DNA of 52,360 bases from Chromatiales bacterium (ex Bugula neritina AB1) (GTDB lineage Bacteria > Pseudomonadota > Gammaproteobacteria > Granulosicoccales > Granulosicoccaceae). This document shows positions 24,972 to 33,399 of this stretch, piece after piece. The stretch spans positions 1-52,360 of the forward strand of contig MDLA01000178.1 in NCBI GenBank assembly GCA_001730015.1. Reading direction: 5' to 3'. Numbering within the stretch: position 1 is the first letter of the stretch; each line of letters opens with the position of its first letter. The notes under the pieces were generated by a model. It saw only the letters and a program-made list of their open reading frames with translations, searched no databases and was not told the origin of the DNA. A program made the translations under genes and the position numbers.

Positions 24972-25538
24972 ATGCGTAACAACAAATTCAGGTGTTATAT
25001 GCTTGCCGGTTTGTGCCTGCTGCTGGTTAGTTGCAAGTCGGCCGATGAAGCAACCAGCGATTCAGCGTGGTCAGAGTTTTACGGTACCTTCAAGGGTAAT
25101 GCCGAATCTGTTGTCACTGGTGAGCTGTCAGAGCGAGAATTAACCGTGGTGATCAAGCCTTGGAAAGATAAAGGTTTCACCGTCGAGTGGACAACAGAGA
25201 TTTTCCGCGCGGGCGGCAAGAATAAACTGACGGATTTATCGATTGATTTTTATCCCTCAGCGCGCCCGAACATATTTGCATCTGCCATGAGAACCGATGT
25301 GTTCGGACAGGCGGTACCTTATGACCCGGTCGGGGAAGATGCCGATCCCTATGTCTGGGCAGGCCTCGAAGACGATACATTAACGGTATCGGCGTTGTAC
25401 ATTGTGGCAGGTGGCGGTTATGAAATGCACGTGTATAAAAGGTCGTTGAACGAAACCGGGCTGTCGCTGAACTTCGAGCGACTGAACAACGGGGACAAAG
25501 TCACTCGAGTCACGGCGCAGCTTGAATCCGTTGAGTAA
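24972..25538 (+). CDS. Predicted lipoprotein, unknown function
   Basis: A 188-residue protein starting at ATG 24972 (MRNNKFRCYML), with AAAGGAAACAGGG upstream. The lipoprotein signal is clear: the basic N-terminus is followed by LAGLCLLLVSC with the lipid-modified Cys at about residue 21. The mature part is beta-rich (GELSERELTVVIKPWKDKGF; AGGGYEMHVYKRSLNETGLS), suggesting a small beta-barrel or lipocalin-like fold. No family is recognised. Its 3' end overlaps the start of the methyltransferase gene, so the two are cotranscribed. Confidence 0.65.
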   Translation: MRNNKFRCYMLAGLCLLLVSCKSADEATSDSAWSEFYGTFKGNAESVVTGELSERELTVVIKPWKDKGFTVEWTTEIFRAGGKNKLTDLSIDFYPSARPNIFASAMRTDVFGQAVPYDPVGEDADPYVWAGLEDDTLTVSALYIVAGGGYEMHVYKRSLNETGLSLNFERLNNGDKVTRVTAQLESVE

Positions 25539-26475
25539 GCCGCTGATTCTTGATGGCGGTGTGGGTCGCGAGCTCAAACGAATCGGTGCACCTTTTCGGC
25601 AACCCGAGTGGTCAGCGCTGGCGTTGATGGAAGCACCGGAACAGGTGTTTAAAGTGCACCGGAGCTTTATCGAAGCCGGTGCACAGGTCATTACAACCAA
25701 CAATTACGCCGTCGTGCCTTATCATATCGGCACGGAACGCTTTGAGCAGGACGGCGAGTCACTGACCGCACTGGCTGGCAGGCTCGCTCGCGATGCTGCC
25801 GACGCCGGAGCCTCTGAAAGCACAAGCCCAAGCACAAGCCCAGGCAATAGCGCCACTGTCACCAGCGAAAAGGTATGGGTCGGTGGCAGTCTGCCGCCGC
25901 TGAGTGGCTCGTATCGTCCGGATCTCTACAACGCCTCGGTTGCTGCGAAGGCGTATCCGCTCATAGTCAGTGCGCTGGAGCCGTACGTCGATATCTGGCA
26001 GGCCGAGACTATGGTTAGCATTGCAGAAGCGCGAGCAGTCGCCACTGCCGTTTCGCACGGTGATAAACCGCTGTGGCTGGCGTTTACCCTGAAAGATGAA
26101 CCAGAGCTTGCAGAGCCGTGCCTGAGATCAGGTGAGTCGCTGCAGGCGGCGATAGATTTCGCGCTTGAGGTCAACGCAGAAGCGCTGCTGTTTAATTGCT
26201 GCCTGCCGGAGGTAGTCGGGCAAGCGCTCGCCGTTACCGGGTCGTTGCGGGACCAGCTTGGCGTCAATCTGCAATTAGGAGGTTACGGTAACACCTTTAC
26301 TCCGCGTGGCGCTGACGCAGAGGCTAATAGCAATGTTGCAGAACTGCGGGCTGAAGTGTCGCCAGAGCACTATGCTGCAATGGCCGCAGAGTGGCGGCGA
26401 AGCGGGGCGACGATTATTGGCGGCTGCTGCGGAATCGGGCCGGAGCACATTGCGGAACTCGCGCGTTGCCTGTAA
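25522..26475 (+). CDS. Homocysteine S-methyltransferase family protein
   Basis: A 317-residue TIM-barrel protein of the homocysteine-binding domain family. ILDGGVGREL at the N-terminus is the usual opening. The zinc ligands are in LLFNCCLPE and IIGGCCGIGPEHI (the Cys pair). The start is TTG 25522 or TTG 25531, both overlapping the lipoprotein stop. A low-complexity insert (ESTSPSTSPGN, about residues 98-108) comes from an 11-12-bp direct DNA repeat (AGCACAAGCCC twice). Family members methylate homocysteine from S-methylmethionine, betaine or other donors. The donor here is unknown. No B12 domain is present. Confidence 0.83.
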   Translation: MNPLSKPLILDGGVGRELKRIGAPFRQPEWSALALMEAPEQVFKVHRSFIEAGAQVITTNNYAVVPYHIGTERFEQDGESLTALAGRLARDAADAGASESTSPSTSPGNSATVTSEKVWVGGSLPPLSGSYRPDLYNASVAAKAYPLIVSALEPYVDIWQAETMVSIAEARAVATAVSHGDKPLWLAFTLKDEPELAEPCLRSGESLQAAIDFALEVNAEALLFNCCLPEVVGQALAVTGSLRDQLGVNLQLGGYGNTFTPRGADAEANSNVAELRAEVSPEHYAAMAAEWRRSGATIIGGCCGIGPEHIAELARCL

Positions 26476-26485
26476 CCCACTGCGT

Positions 26486-27370
26486 ATGAGCTACTTTCCG
26501 GACGATTGTGGGCGAGGTACCCCACAGGTCGCCGCGAATCTGCTTGCTGTGGTGTTACTGGCCGCCTCTCTCGGGACTAAGGCAGCATGCGCCAGCGCGC
26601 TGCAAGTGCAGTCATTTGCAGGTTCTCTGGCAGGTTTTCACAGCAATTCGCACTTCATTATCAGTGACGGCAAAGCCTTGATGGTCGATGCGCAGTTCAA
26701 CACCTCCGATGCTAAAGGGGCTTCGCGGTTTCTGGCCGAGCGAGGTATTGAGCTTGAGCGAATCCTGATTACCCACTCGCATCCGGATCACTACTATGGT
26801 CTGGAGCATTTCGGCAAAGAATATCCGGAGTTAACTATTCTAGCTGGTGAGAAAACCGCCGAGGCGATTGCCGGTAGCCTGAAGCAATGGTCTAAAAATG
26901 CCGAAGTCCCGGCTGCATGGAAGCAATCGGTTAGCACGCTCGCTGTTAACCCCGTTGGCTACGGAGAGCTTGAACTTAACGCAAGCAGGATTGTCTATGC
27001 AAGCTGGAGTGGCCTTGAGAGCGTTGAAAATACGGTTCTCTATATTCCATCGCTGGAAGCACTTTTTACCGGTGATCTGGTTAGTAACGGTTTCCATCTC
27101 TGGCTGGCAGAGGATCGTATCGAAAACTGGCTGGCTGCAATAGAAAAACTGTATGCGTTTGGTACTGTAAAAACGATATATCCCGGGCATGGACCCAATG
27201 GCGATACCACTCTGATAGAAAAGGCGGTTCAGTACATTAACCACTTTGTTGAAATAACCGGTACGGCTGAATCACCAGAAGTTGCTATTGCAAAAATGCT
27301 GGCACTGTATCCCGATTATCAGCTGACGCAAGTACTGATCGGTAGTGTCTATGCGACTATGTCTCCATAG
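26486..27370 (+). CDS. Exported metallo-beta-lactamase-fold hydrolase
   Basis: A 294-residue protein starting at ATG 26486 (MSYFPDDCGRGT). A longer frame upstream overlaps the methyltransferase gene and is not favoured. An N-terminal hydrophobic segment (NLLAVVLLAASLGTKAACASA) fits a signal peptide. The metal-binding motif THSHPDHYYG (H-x-H-x-D-H) and later GDLVSNGFHL and YPGHGPNGD are the standard MBL ligands. Hydrophobic export plus this core resembles periplasmic MBL hydrolases, but the substrate is unknown. Confidence 0.8.
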   Translation: MSYFPDDCGRGTPQVAANLLAVVLLAASLGTKAACASALQVQSFAGSLAGFHSNSHFIISDGKALMVDAQFNTSDAKGASRFLAERGIELERILITHSHPDHYYGLEHFGKEYPELTILAGEKTAEAIAGSLKQWSKNAEVPAAWKQSVSTLAVNPVGYGELELNASRIVYASWSGLESVENTVLYIPSLEALFTGDLVSNGFHLWLAEDRIENWLAAIEKLYAFGTVKTIYPGHGPNGDTTLIEKAVQYINHFVEITGTAESPEVAIAKMLALYPDYQLTQVLIGSVYATMSP

Positions 27371-27409
27371 AACTGCCGCTGTCGATCGGTATATAAACAG
27401 GAATTCATC

Positions 27410-27844
27410 ATGAGCTATAAATTAACTGGCAAGCGTATCGCAGTTCTGTGCTTATTCAGTGTTGTCGGCTTGCAGACAGCCCGTGCTGATTGCAATTCCC
27501 CGGCAGCGCCCGGTGTCGACTGGCAGGGGTGCAACAAGCAGCACGCAGACCTGAGCGGTGCAGATTTAAGCGGCGCTAATCTTCAGGGCGCAGATTTAAA
27601 ATTTGTTAAGGCTGGAGGGGCAGACTTTTCGAATGCTGATTTATCGTCGGTCAGTTTTCTAGGGGCGGATCTTGAGGGTGCTAACTTCAACAAGGCAAAC
27701 ATGAATGGTGTGTTCCTCACCAAGGCCAGAATTGCCGGGGCTACCTTTGAAGGCACCACGCTGGATAATGCCATCTGGAACAACGGGCAAAGGTGTCTGG
27801 CGGAATCGGTGTCCGGTTGCAACGGCCAGCCCGCAACCCGCTGA
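27410..27844 (+). CDS. Secreted pentapeptide-repeat protein
   Basis: A 144-residue protein with an N-terminal signal peptide (MSYKLTGKRIAVLCLFSVVG, cleavage near ARA). It is followed by A(D/N)LXX pentapeptide repeats: ADLSGADLSGANLQGADLK, then ADFSNADLSS, ADLEGANFNKANM. Such repeats fold as a right-handed quadrilateral beta-helix. Six or more repeats are visible between residues 44 and 115. Cys residues near the two ends of the mature chain may form disulfides. CAGGAA precedes the ATG. The role is unknown. Confidence 0.8.
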   Translation: MSYKLTGKRIAVLCLFSVVGLQTARADCNSPAAPGVDWQGCNKQHADLSGADLSGANLQGADLKFVKAGGADFSNADLSSVSFLGADLEGANFNKANMNGVFLTKARIAGATFEGTTLDNAIWNNGQRCLAESVSGCNGQPATR

Positions 27845-28038
27845 AGCCAGGGCGCTAAAGAAATTCGGCGCTGATTTGATTCCCGTATCCGGGGAGCTTG
27901 TGCTGAACCTGCAAAATCGTTGAGTTCTCTACCGATTTGTGAGCTTTTAACTGAAATTGCACCCGGTTTCTCAAACTGCTGGAATCCCTGACGCTAGCTT
28001 TTGTATAACAATAATAGTAGTCAGGGAAGTACCAACCT

Positions 28039-29295
28039 ATGCTGTGTAACAGGTTATGCGGGTTATTTGTTTTCTCGATACTGCTGGTGTCATCGTCTCT
28101 GGCGGCACCCTTGGGCAATTCCGATATCGACTTCTCCACTGATTATGAGCGAATCTTTCAGATTCGTGTGGTATCTCCGGATGCCGGTGGTAAATCCTCA
28201 ATAGGCTCTGGATTTCAGGCAACCGCCGACGGCCTTATTGTGACCAACTATCATGTCGTTTCCCGCTACATCAATGCGCCGGATGAGTTCCAGATTAAAT
28301 ATATGACTCACAGTGGCGAACTGGGGCAGCTGGAACTGGTGGATTTCGATATCATCAGTGATCTGGCCGTTTTGCAGCATCCGGAGCCCTCGGAAGACTA
28401 CTTCAGAATCTCAAATCAATCACTGGAAAAGGGAGATATCGCCTACGCACTCGGTAACCCCGGTGACTGGGGTATTGTTATGGTACCGGGCCCGACCAAC
28501 GGTCTGGTGGAGCATAGCTATGAGAAGCGAATTCTATTTTCAGGCAGCTTGAACGCTGGCATGAGTGGTGGGCCGTCACTAAACAGTGACGGAGATCTGA
28601 TCGGTGTTAATGTCGCTACAGCCGGCAGTCAGCTGAGCTTTCTGGTGCCTTCAGCCAAGGTGAGTCAATTGCTTGAGCGCGCACGTCAGCTGGACGCCGT
28701 GTCGTTTCAGCAGGAGATAGCCCGTCAGCTGAAAGACTGGCAGCGGCCTCGAATTCAGGAACTGATTGGCATGGACTGGCCGCAGGAGGATTTCCTCGAA
28801 CGCCCGCTGTTCGGTGAGATCCGCACTGATATTCAATGCTGGGGTGGTACGAATGAGTCGAACGAAGAGCGTACAATAGCGCGTGTGAGCAAGACCTGCG
28901 AAGCCGGAGACTACATCTATCTAGCGTACAACCTCGATGTAGGGCAGATCAGGTTTTCATTTAAAGATATGAAGCCAGTGAAGCTGAATGCCAGCCAGTT
29001 CGCACGATCCATCGGCGGGAGCATGAGCGCAGATAACAGATCCGCCTATAAGTACTCGACCAACTACCGTTGCGAAAAAGACTTTATAGAAGGGCCTGCA
29101 TCTGATGGCGGTGGCTACCACCGTATCGTCACTTGTATTCGAGCCTATAAAAAGCTCCCTGGTCTGTACGACTCTCTATTGCTTGTCCATGAGCATGCCC
29201 GAAGCGGGATATTTCAGTCCCACCTGTCCCTTTCCGCATTGGAGCCAGACCAGATTCAGGCGTTGAACAAGCGCTTTGTAGAGAGATCACTATGA
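28039..29295 (+). CDS. Secreted trypsin-like serine protease (S1C/HtrA-like catalytic domain)
   Basis: A 418-residue protein with a signal peptide (LFVFSILLVSSSLAAP). The serine-protease triad is visible: His in TNYHVV (about residue 74), Asp in SDLAVLQ, and Ser in NAGMSGGPS. GSGFQATADGLIVTNYHV is typical of S1C proteases, but no PDZ domain follows. The C-terminal 200 residues hold an extra domain with Cys pairs (DIQCWGG; RVSKTCEAGD; NYRCEKDF; RIVTCIRAYK). Its stop overlaps the ATG of the FHA protein (ATGA, 29292-29295), so the two are probably produced and used together. Confidence 0.85.
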   Translation: MLCNRLCGLFVFSILLVSSSLAAPLGNSDIDFSTDYERIFQIRVVSPDAGGKSSIGSGFQATADGLIVTNYHVVSRYINAPDEFQIKYMTHSGELGQLELVDFDIISDLAVLQHPEPSEDYFRISNQSLEKGDIAYALGNPGDWGIVMVPGPTNGLVEHSYEKRILFSGSLNAGMSGGPSLNSDGDLIGVNVATAGSQLSFLVPSAKVSQLLERARQLDAVSFQQEIARQLKDWQRPRIQELIGMDWPQEDFLERPLFGEIRTDIQCWGGTNESNEERTIARVSKTCEAGDYIYLAYNLDVGQIRFSFKDMKPVKLNASQFARSIGGSMSADNRSAYKYSTNYRCEKDFIEGPASDGGGYHRIVTCIRAYKKLPGLYDSLLLVHEHARSGIFQSHLSLSALEPDQIQALNKRFVERSL

Positions 29296-30317
29296 ATCTG
29301 GTGGCAGTAGTCGAAAAGCGCGGACAAAAGCAGATTCAGAGGTTGTCGGTAGCGGCCAATGACCCGGTGATTCTCGGGCGGGGCTGGAACAGCCAGATCG
29401 TTATAGACGATGATTACGTTGACCCCGCACACGCACAGTTGTATCTGAACGAACAGAGCCAGTTGTGTATTCGGGATCTGGGCTCGCAAAATGGCACGCG
29501 TGTAAACCGGAAAAAACTTGCGAGCGCTCAGGTGCTGCACGGATGCAGCAAAGTAAAGCTGGGAGATACATCGGTTGAGATATTCAATGCTGAGACTGAC
29601 GTCAAGCCGGCCCTGAAGCGAAGCTCGGGCCAAAGGCTGATTCGACGATTTAGTTCAGCCGGTGGAATTCTACTGTCAACCGTTGCAGCAAGTCTGGCGA
29701 TGTTGCTTTCAATATACCTAATGAGTTTCGAAGAAGCGAACAGTGAAAATATTGTTATGTCCTATGTTGGTTTAGGCGTAATGATATTCGGCTGGAGCCT
29801 GTTGGCCGGCGTCGTAGGAAAACTGTTTCGTGGAGAAACGAATATTACCTCGCACTGGGTGTGTGTCTGTCTATTTTTCAGCTGTGCTATGGTATTGAAT
29901 TTCCTGCTCGACATACTGAAATTCAACCTGGATTCTGATAGGGTGAACGAAGTTATAGAATGGATCACTATTACCGGCTTTGTGGTTATGTTCAGCTACG
30001 TAACTCTTTGCCTGTCGACCGGTTTAACAACAAAGAAGAAAGTCGTTTTTTCCTCTCTGCTGGCGGCATTGCCTCTGCTCTATAGTCAAATAAGTCCGCT
30101 ACTGGTGGAGGAGCATGATAATTGGTCTGACTGGGCTAGTGTGAGCCAGCCTAATCGATCCCCGGTATTCATGTTGCGAACGCCAACTTCAATTGATACG
30201 CACTTTGAACGTACTGCCGATCTGTTCACTGTGCTTGAAGATGAAGTCAACAGCGGATCAGATTCCGAATCTCCCGAATCAGCAGGCACACCATTGCAAA
30301 TGTCGGAATCTAACTGA
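29292..30317 (+). CDS. FHA-domain membrane protein
   Basis: A 341-residue protein. Residues 1-95 form an FHA domain (phosphothreonine-binding) with GRGWNSQIVIDD, then DPAHAQLY and DLGSQNGTRVN. These match the conserved GR, SxxH-like and NG positions, although the usual Ser before His is DPAH here. At least five membrane segments follow between about residues 125 and 270 (for example ILLSTVAASLAMLLSIYLM). A Ser/Glu-rich tail ends the protein. Coupling with a protease is unusual: phosphosignal reading in the cytosol and proteolysis outside could be joined through this membrane part (inference). Confidence 0.8.
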   Translation: MNLVAVVEKRGQKQIQRLSVAANDPVILGRGWNSQIVIDDDYVDPAHAQLYLNEQSQLCIRDLGSQNGTRVNRKKLASAQVLHGCSKVKLGDTSVEIFNAETDVKPALKRSSGQRLIRRFSSAGGILLSTVAASLAMLLSIYLMSFEEANSENIVMSYVGLGVMIFGWSLLAGVVGKLFRGETNITSHWVCVCLFFSCAMVLNFLLDILKFNLDSDRVNEVIEWITITGFVVMFSYVTLCLSTGLTTKKKVVFSSLLAALPLLYSQISPLLVEEHDNWSDWASVSQPNRSPVFMLRTPTSIDTHFERTADLFTVLEDEVNSGSDSESPESAGTPLQMSESN

Positions 30318-30667
30318 ATAGCCAGAAGCGCCTCGGGTCAATACAGGCTACATAAGAAGTAGAAACTATACTGATGATGCACGTCGATCAGAGAGGGTTC
30401 AAACAAGGATTGGTATAGCAGGCCGGGTGTTTCCAGTCTGAGACAATTAACCTGTAATAGTACAAAAAAGTGCTGTTCGCGTCAGTATGGCTCGACCGGT
30501 CAATTCAACAGTGTTATGTTCAATAGCATGCAGAGTCGGCGACAGGCGTGTTTACTTCCAGTGAAAATATTACTGGATTACCTGACGTCTCCGTTCGCTG
30601 AATCTGCCCACAGATGTAACCTGAACCGGGGTTGCTGTATTGTTGAATTTAAAGCTAAGGAGCAGGT
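30318..30667. other. 350-bp intergenic region without recognised features
   Basis: No gene or clear dyad was seen between the FHA gene and the small Gln-rich gene, apart from the AAGGAG ribosome-binding site at 30657-30662. A promoter for the small gene may lie here. Confidence 0.35.
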
Positions 30668-30832
30668 ATGAATGGTGTAAGCGGAGCGCAGGCAGTAACC
30701 GGGCAGTCGCAGCAAATGCTTCAGCAGCAGGAGCAGGTAGGCCAGCAGTCAGCGCAAAAAACTGCAGAGTCAGGTGCCCTGCAGGCAGCATTGCAGGCAC
30801 TGCAGACAATCGCTCGCAATATTCGCGGTTAG
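30668..30832 (+). CDS. Small 54-residue Gln/Ala-rich protein
   Basis: ATG 30668 is preceded by a near-ideal AAGGAG 5 nt upstream. It opens a 54-codon frame: MNGVSGAQAVTGQSQQMLQQ, then QEQVGQQSAQKTAESG, then ALQAALQALQTIARNIRG. Gln makes up about a quarter of the residues. The second half looks like an amphipathic helix (ALQAALQALQTIA). It has no signal peptide, Cys or membrane segment. The size, composition and strong translation signal suggest a real small protein, for example a secreted helical filament- or chaperone-type peptide. No family is recognised. It lies downstream of the protease/FHA pair and convergent with the GMC gene. Confidence 0.6.
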   Translation: MNGVSGAQAVTGQSQQMLQQQEQVGQQSAQKTAESGALQAALQALQTIARNIRG

Positions 30833-30860
30833 GAAGTAACCGGAAAGGCCTGGTATTTCG

Positions 30861-32519
30861 TTACCGTTGGCTAGTCTGATAGTCGGGGTTGGTCCAGAAA
30901 GCGGCCTCTATACGGGGCAGGGCCGCTACGCCTCGTATTGAATCGCTGAGTTTTTCGGCAATCATAATAGTCGGGCAGTTGGTGTTGCCGTTGGTGACGG
31001 TTGGCATAATAGAGGCATCAACTACACGCAGGTTTTCTATACCATGCACGCGTCCATTCGGGTCAACTACCGCTGCGTTGTCGGTGCTGGAACCCATTTT
31101 TGCTGTTCCCGACAAATGCCATTGAGTTGCTATGCCGTCATTCAGATACTGATCCAGTTGCTCATCGGTTTGTATATTGCTACCCGGGTATATTTCATCG
31201 CCTTTGAATTCTGCAAAGGCCGGTTGCTCAACCAGTTCACGTATCAGCCGGATCCCGGTGCGCATTAACTCGCGGTCGCGTTTATCCTTTAAATAATTAA
31301 CCAGAATTTTCGGTGCCGAAGACGGATTAGCGTCGCGAAGCTCTACGGTGCCACGGCTGTGCGCCTGCATCAGCCCCACGTGGATTTGAAAGGCGTGTTC
31401 CTGCAGTGGTGCCCAGGTTTCATCATCGACCGCAATCGGTGATATAACCAGTTGCAGGTCGGGGTACTCGACACCAGCTGCCGAGCGAACACAGCCGACG
31501 ACATCAAAATGATTTGACGCACAAATACCTTTGCGTGTTAATAACCACTGCACACCGGCCAGCAGTTTTCCCAGAGGTCTGGTTTTCGGCCATAGCGATA
31601 CCGGTTTTGTGCATTTGAATTTCAGTACAAAATCGGGGTGCTCGTTCAGATTTTGCCCGACCCCGGGGAGGTCTTTGACAACATCAATACCCATTGCCTG
31701 TAAATGATCAGCCGGCCCAATGCCCGACAGCATCAGCAGTTGCGGACTGCCAATTGCGCCAGCTGACAGTATGACCTCCTTGCCGGCCTGAACGGTGGTG
31801 TCGTTACCGCGTTTATCTGTGTAGACCACTCCGGTTGCACGCCTGCCTTCCAGTGTCAGGCGCTGAACCTGTACGTTAGTGACTACCGTCAGGTTCGGGC
31901 GGCTGCGAGCCGGTTTCAGATACGCCTGTGCCGTGCTTAATCGCTCGCCGTTATAGACTGTGCTGTCGAGTGAACCAAAGCCTTCCTGACAAAAACCGGA
32001 GATATCGTCCGTGACCGGATAACCGGCTTCTTCTCCGGCTTTTAAAAATGCAACGGCCAGCGGTTCATCAGGCTGCTTGCGTGGTACCGTAAGCGGTCCG
32101 TCAGTGCCGCGATATTCGTCGCCGCCGCCCCCGTAGGATTCCATTTTCTTGAAATAGGGCAGAACATCTGCGTAGCTCCAGCCCTCGCAACCGGATTGAC
32201 GCCAGCCTTCAAAGTCGAGTGCGTGACCGCGAATATAGAGCATGCCGTTGATCGATGAAGACCCGCCCAGTGTCTTGCCCCGATCGTGCTGTAGTTGCCG
32301 GCCGTTGAGTTCAGGTTCCGGTTCTCCCTGAAAGGCCCAGTTATGTCTGGTGCCCTTGAGATTAGACAGCACAGCAGCGGGCATCTTCAGCGACAGAGCG
32401 CTGTTCTCCGGCCCGGCTTCTATGAGTAGTATGGAGTGTTGCGGGTCACTGCTAAGGCGGTTGGCCAGAACACAGCCTGCGGAACCGGCGCCAACAATGA
32501 TGTAGTCATAGTTTGTCAT
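30861..32519 (-). CDS. GMC family oxidoreductase (choline/alcohol dehydrogenase-like)
   Basis: A 552-residue FAD flavoprotein. The start at 32519 (MTNYDYIIVGAGSAGCVLAN) is chosen because the ADP-binding motif begins at once, as in BetA. An upstream ATG at 32615 would overlap the regulator gene. The GMC signature 1 region (HDRGKTLGGSSSINGMLYIRG, quoted in part as GKTLGGSSSINGM) and the active-site WHLSGTAKMG are present. The C-terminal segment NTNCPTIMIAEK is standard. Length fits choline dehydrogenase and related alcohol dehydrogenases. The neighbouring BetI-like regulator and betaine transporter support an osmolyte role, though the substrate is not proven. Confidence 0.87.
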   Translation of the reverse strand: MTNYDYIIVGAGSAGCVLANRLSSDPQHSILLIEAGPENSALSLKMPAAVLSNLKGTRHNWAFQGEPEPELNGRQLQHDRGKTLGGSSSINGMLYIRGHALDFEGWRQSGCEGWSYADVLPYFKKMESYGGGGDEYRGTDGPLTVPRKQPDEPLAVAFLKAGEEAGYPVTDDISGFCQEGFGSLDSTVYNGERLSTAQAYLKPARSRPNLTVVTNVQVQRLTLEGRRATGVVYTDKRGNDTTVQAGKEVILSAGAIGSPQLLMLSGIGPADHLQAMGIDVVKDLPGVGQNLNEHPDFVLKFKCTKPVSLWPKTRPLGKLLAGVQWLLTRKGICASNHFDVVGCVRSAAGVEYPDLQLVISPIAVDDETWAPLQEHAFQIHVGLMQAHSRGTVELRDANPSSAPKILVNYLKDKRDRELMRTGIRLIRELVEQPAFAEFKGDEIYPGSNIQTDEQLDQYLNDGIATQWHLSGTAKMGSSTDNAAVVDPNGRVHGIENLRVVDASIMPTVTNGNTNCPTIMIAEKLSDSIRGVAALPRIEAAFWTNPDYQTSQR

Positions 32520-32553
32520 AGATAGAATTTTACGGATCAGGCGATCGGGTGAA

Positions 32554-33276
32554 TCACTGGCTCGGAAAAGCCTTTTCTTTATAGGCTTTTGAACCGAGCA
32601 GAATACTCCCGACATTCTCCATCTTGCGACGTGCCTCGTGGTGCCGGGCCGTGCTTTCGGTATCGGCAGGGAGCAGGTTTAGAATGGCGTATTCCATATC
32701 TGAGATCGCGGCGGCGCTGGTCAGCGGTTCGGCCTGCAGGCCTCCGCGCACCCAGATACCATCGATCAATAAACTTAACTGATGCGCCGACCGGGTTGTA
32801 TCTGCCTTGTTCAGGAAGTGCTTCAGTTCATGGCACAGGTTACTATAAATACGGGCATTGCATGCTGTCTGCACACGCTGGCAGTGCTCGTTGTGGGCAA
32901 CTTCCCCAAGCAGTGCAACCCATGCCTGGCAAACCCGCCGGTTAAATATAGTGCCTGAGAAATTGGCCACCACAATAGCCCACAGTCGCTCGTAGGGGTC
33001 TTCAGCGTGAGAGCATAACTCGATAAACGAGTCGCTTAACAAGGTATTCGATTGTCGGAAAACCGCTTCCAGAAGGGTGCTTTTGTCTTTGAAGTGATGC
33101 AGTACAACACCTTTGGAAACCCCGGCAATTTCACCGACTTTATCGAGGGTGGTCTTGCGCAAGCCGTATTGCACAACCGCCTCGAAAGCGGCACGGGAGA
33201 GTTCGGTTCTCCGTAGTGCGCGGATGGATGTCGGCTGTATCCGCGTGGGCTTTCGAGTAGTGATCGTTTCGGACAA
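32554..33276 (-). CDS. TetR family regulator, BetI-like
   Basis: A 240-residue TetR regulator. The helix-turn-helix lies in TTLDKVGEIAGVSKGVVLHHF, quoted here as IAGVSKGVVLHHF, with KDKSTLLEAVFRQ after it, closely resembling BetI. The start appears to be TTG 33276 (SETITTRKP); no in-frame ATG precedes the DNA-binding domain. It lies 34 bp upstream of the GMC gene on the same strand and is divergent from the betaine-type binding protein. It is therefore likely a choline/betaine-responsive repressor of both transcription units (inference). The C-terminal tail is about 40 residues longer than E. coli BetI. Confidence 0.83.
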   Translation of the reverse strand: MSETITTRKPTRIQPTSIRALRRTELSRAAFEAVVQYGLRKTTLDKVGEIAGVSKGVVLHHFKDKSTLLEAVFRQSNTLLSDSFIELCSHAEDPYERLWAIVVANFSGTIFNRRVCQAWVALLGEVAHNEHCQRVQTACNARIYSNLCHELKHFLNKADTTRSAHQLSLLIDGIWVRGGLQAEPLTSAAAISDMEYAILNLLPADTESTARHHEARRKMENVGSILLGSKAYKEKAFPSQ

Positions 33277-33399
33277 GGTCGGTTGGTTCAGCAGGTGTTG
33301 TTCAGGAAATTATACATTGACTCAAAAAACTGTCTAGTGGTAAGTTTCGTATTCCTTTGGACAACAGGTGTGCTCTGCAGCCACCGCACAGGAGGATTG

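Noticed and set aside
26306..26485. N-terminal extension of the metallo-beta-lactamase gene
   Set aside because: It lies inside the homocysteine methyltransferase gene in another frame and would bury the signal peptide.
30640..30879. 79-residue plus-strand frame
   Set aside because: It is a different frame over the 54-codon gene at 30668 and lacks a suitable ribosome-binding site.
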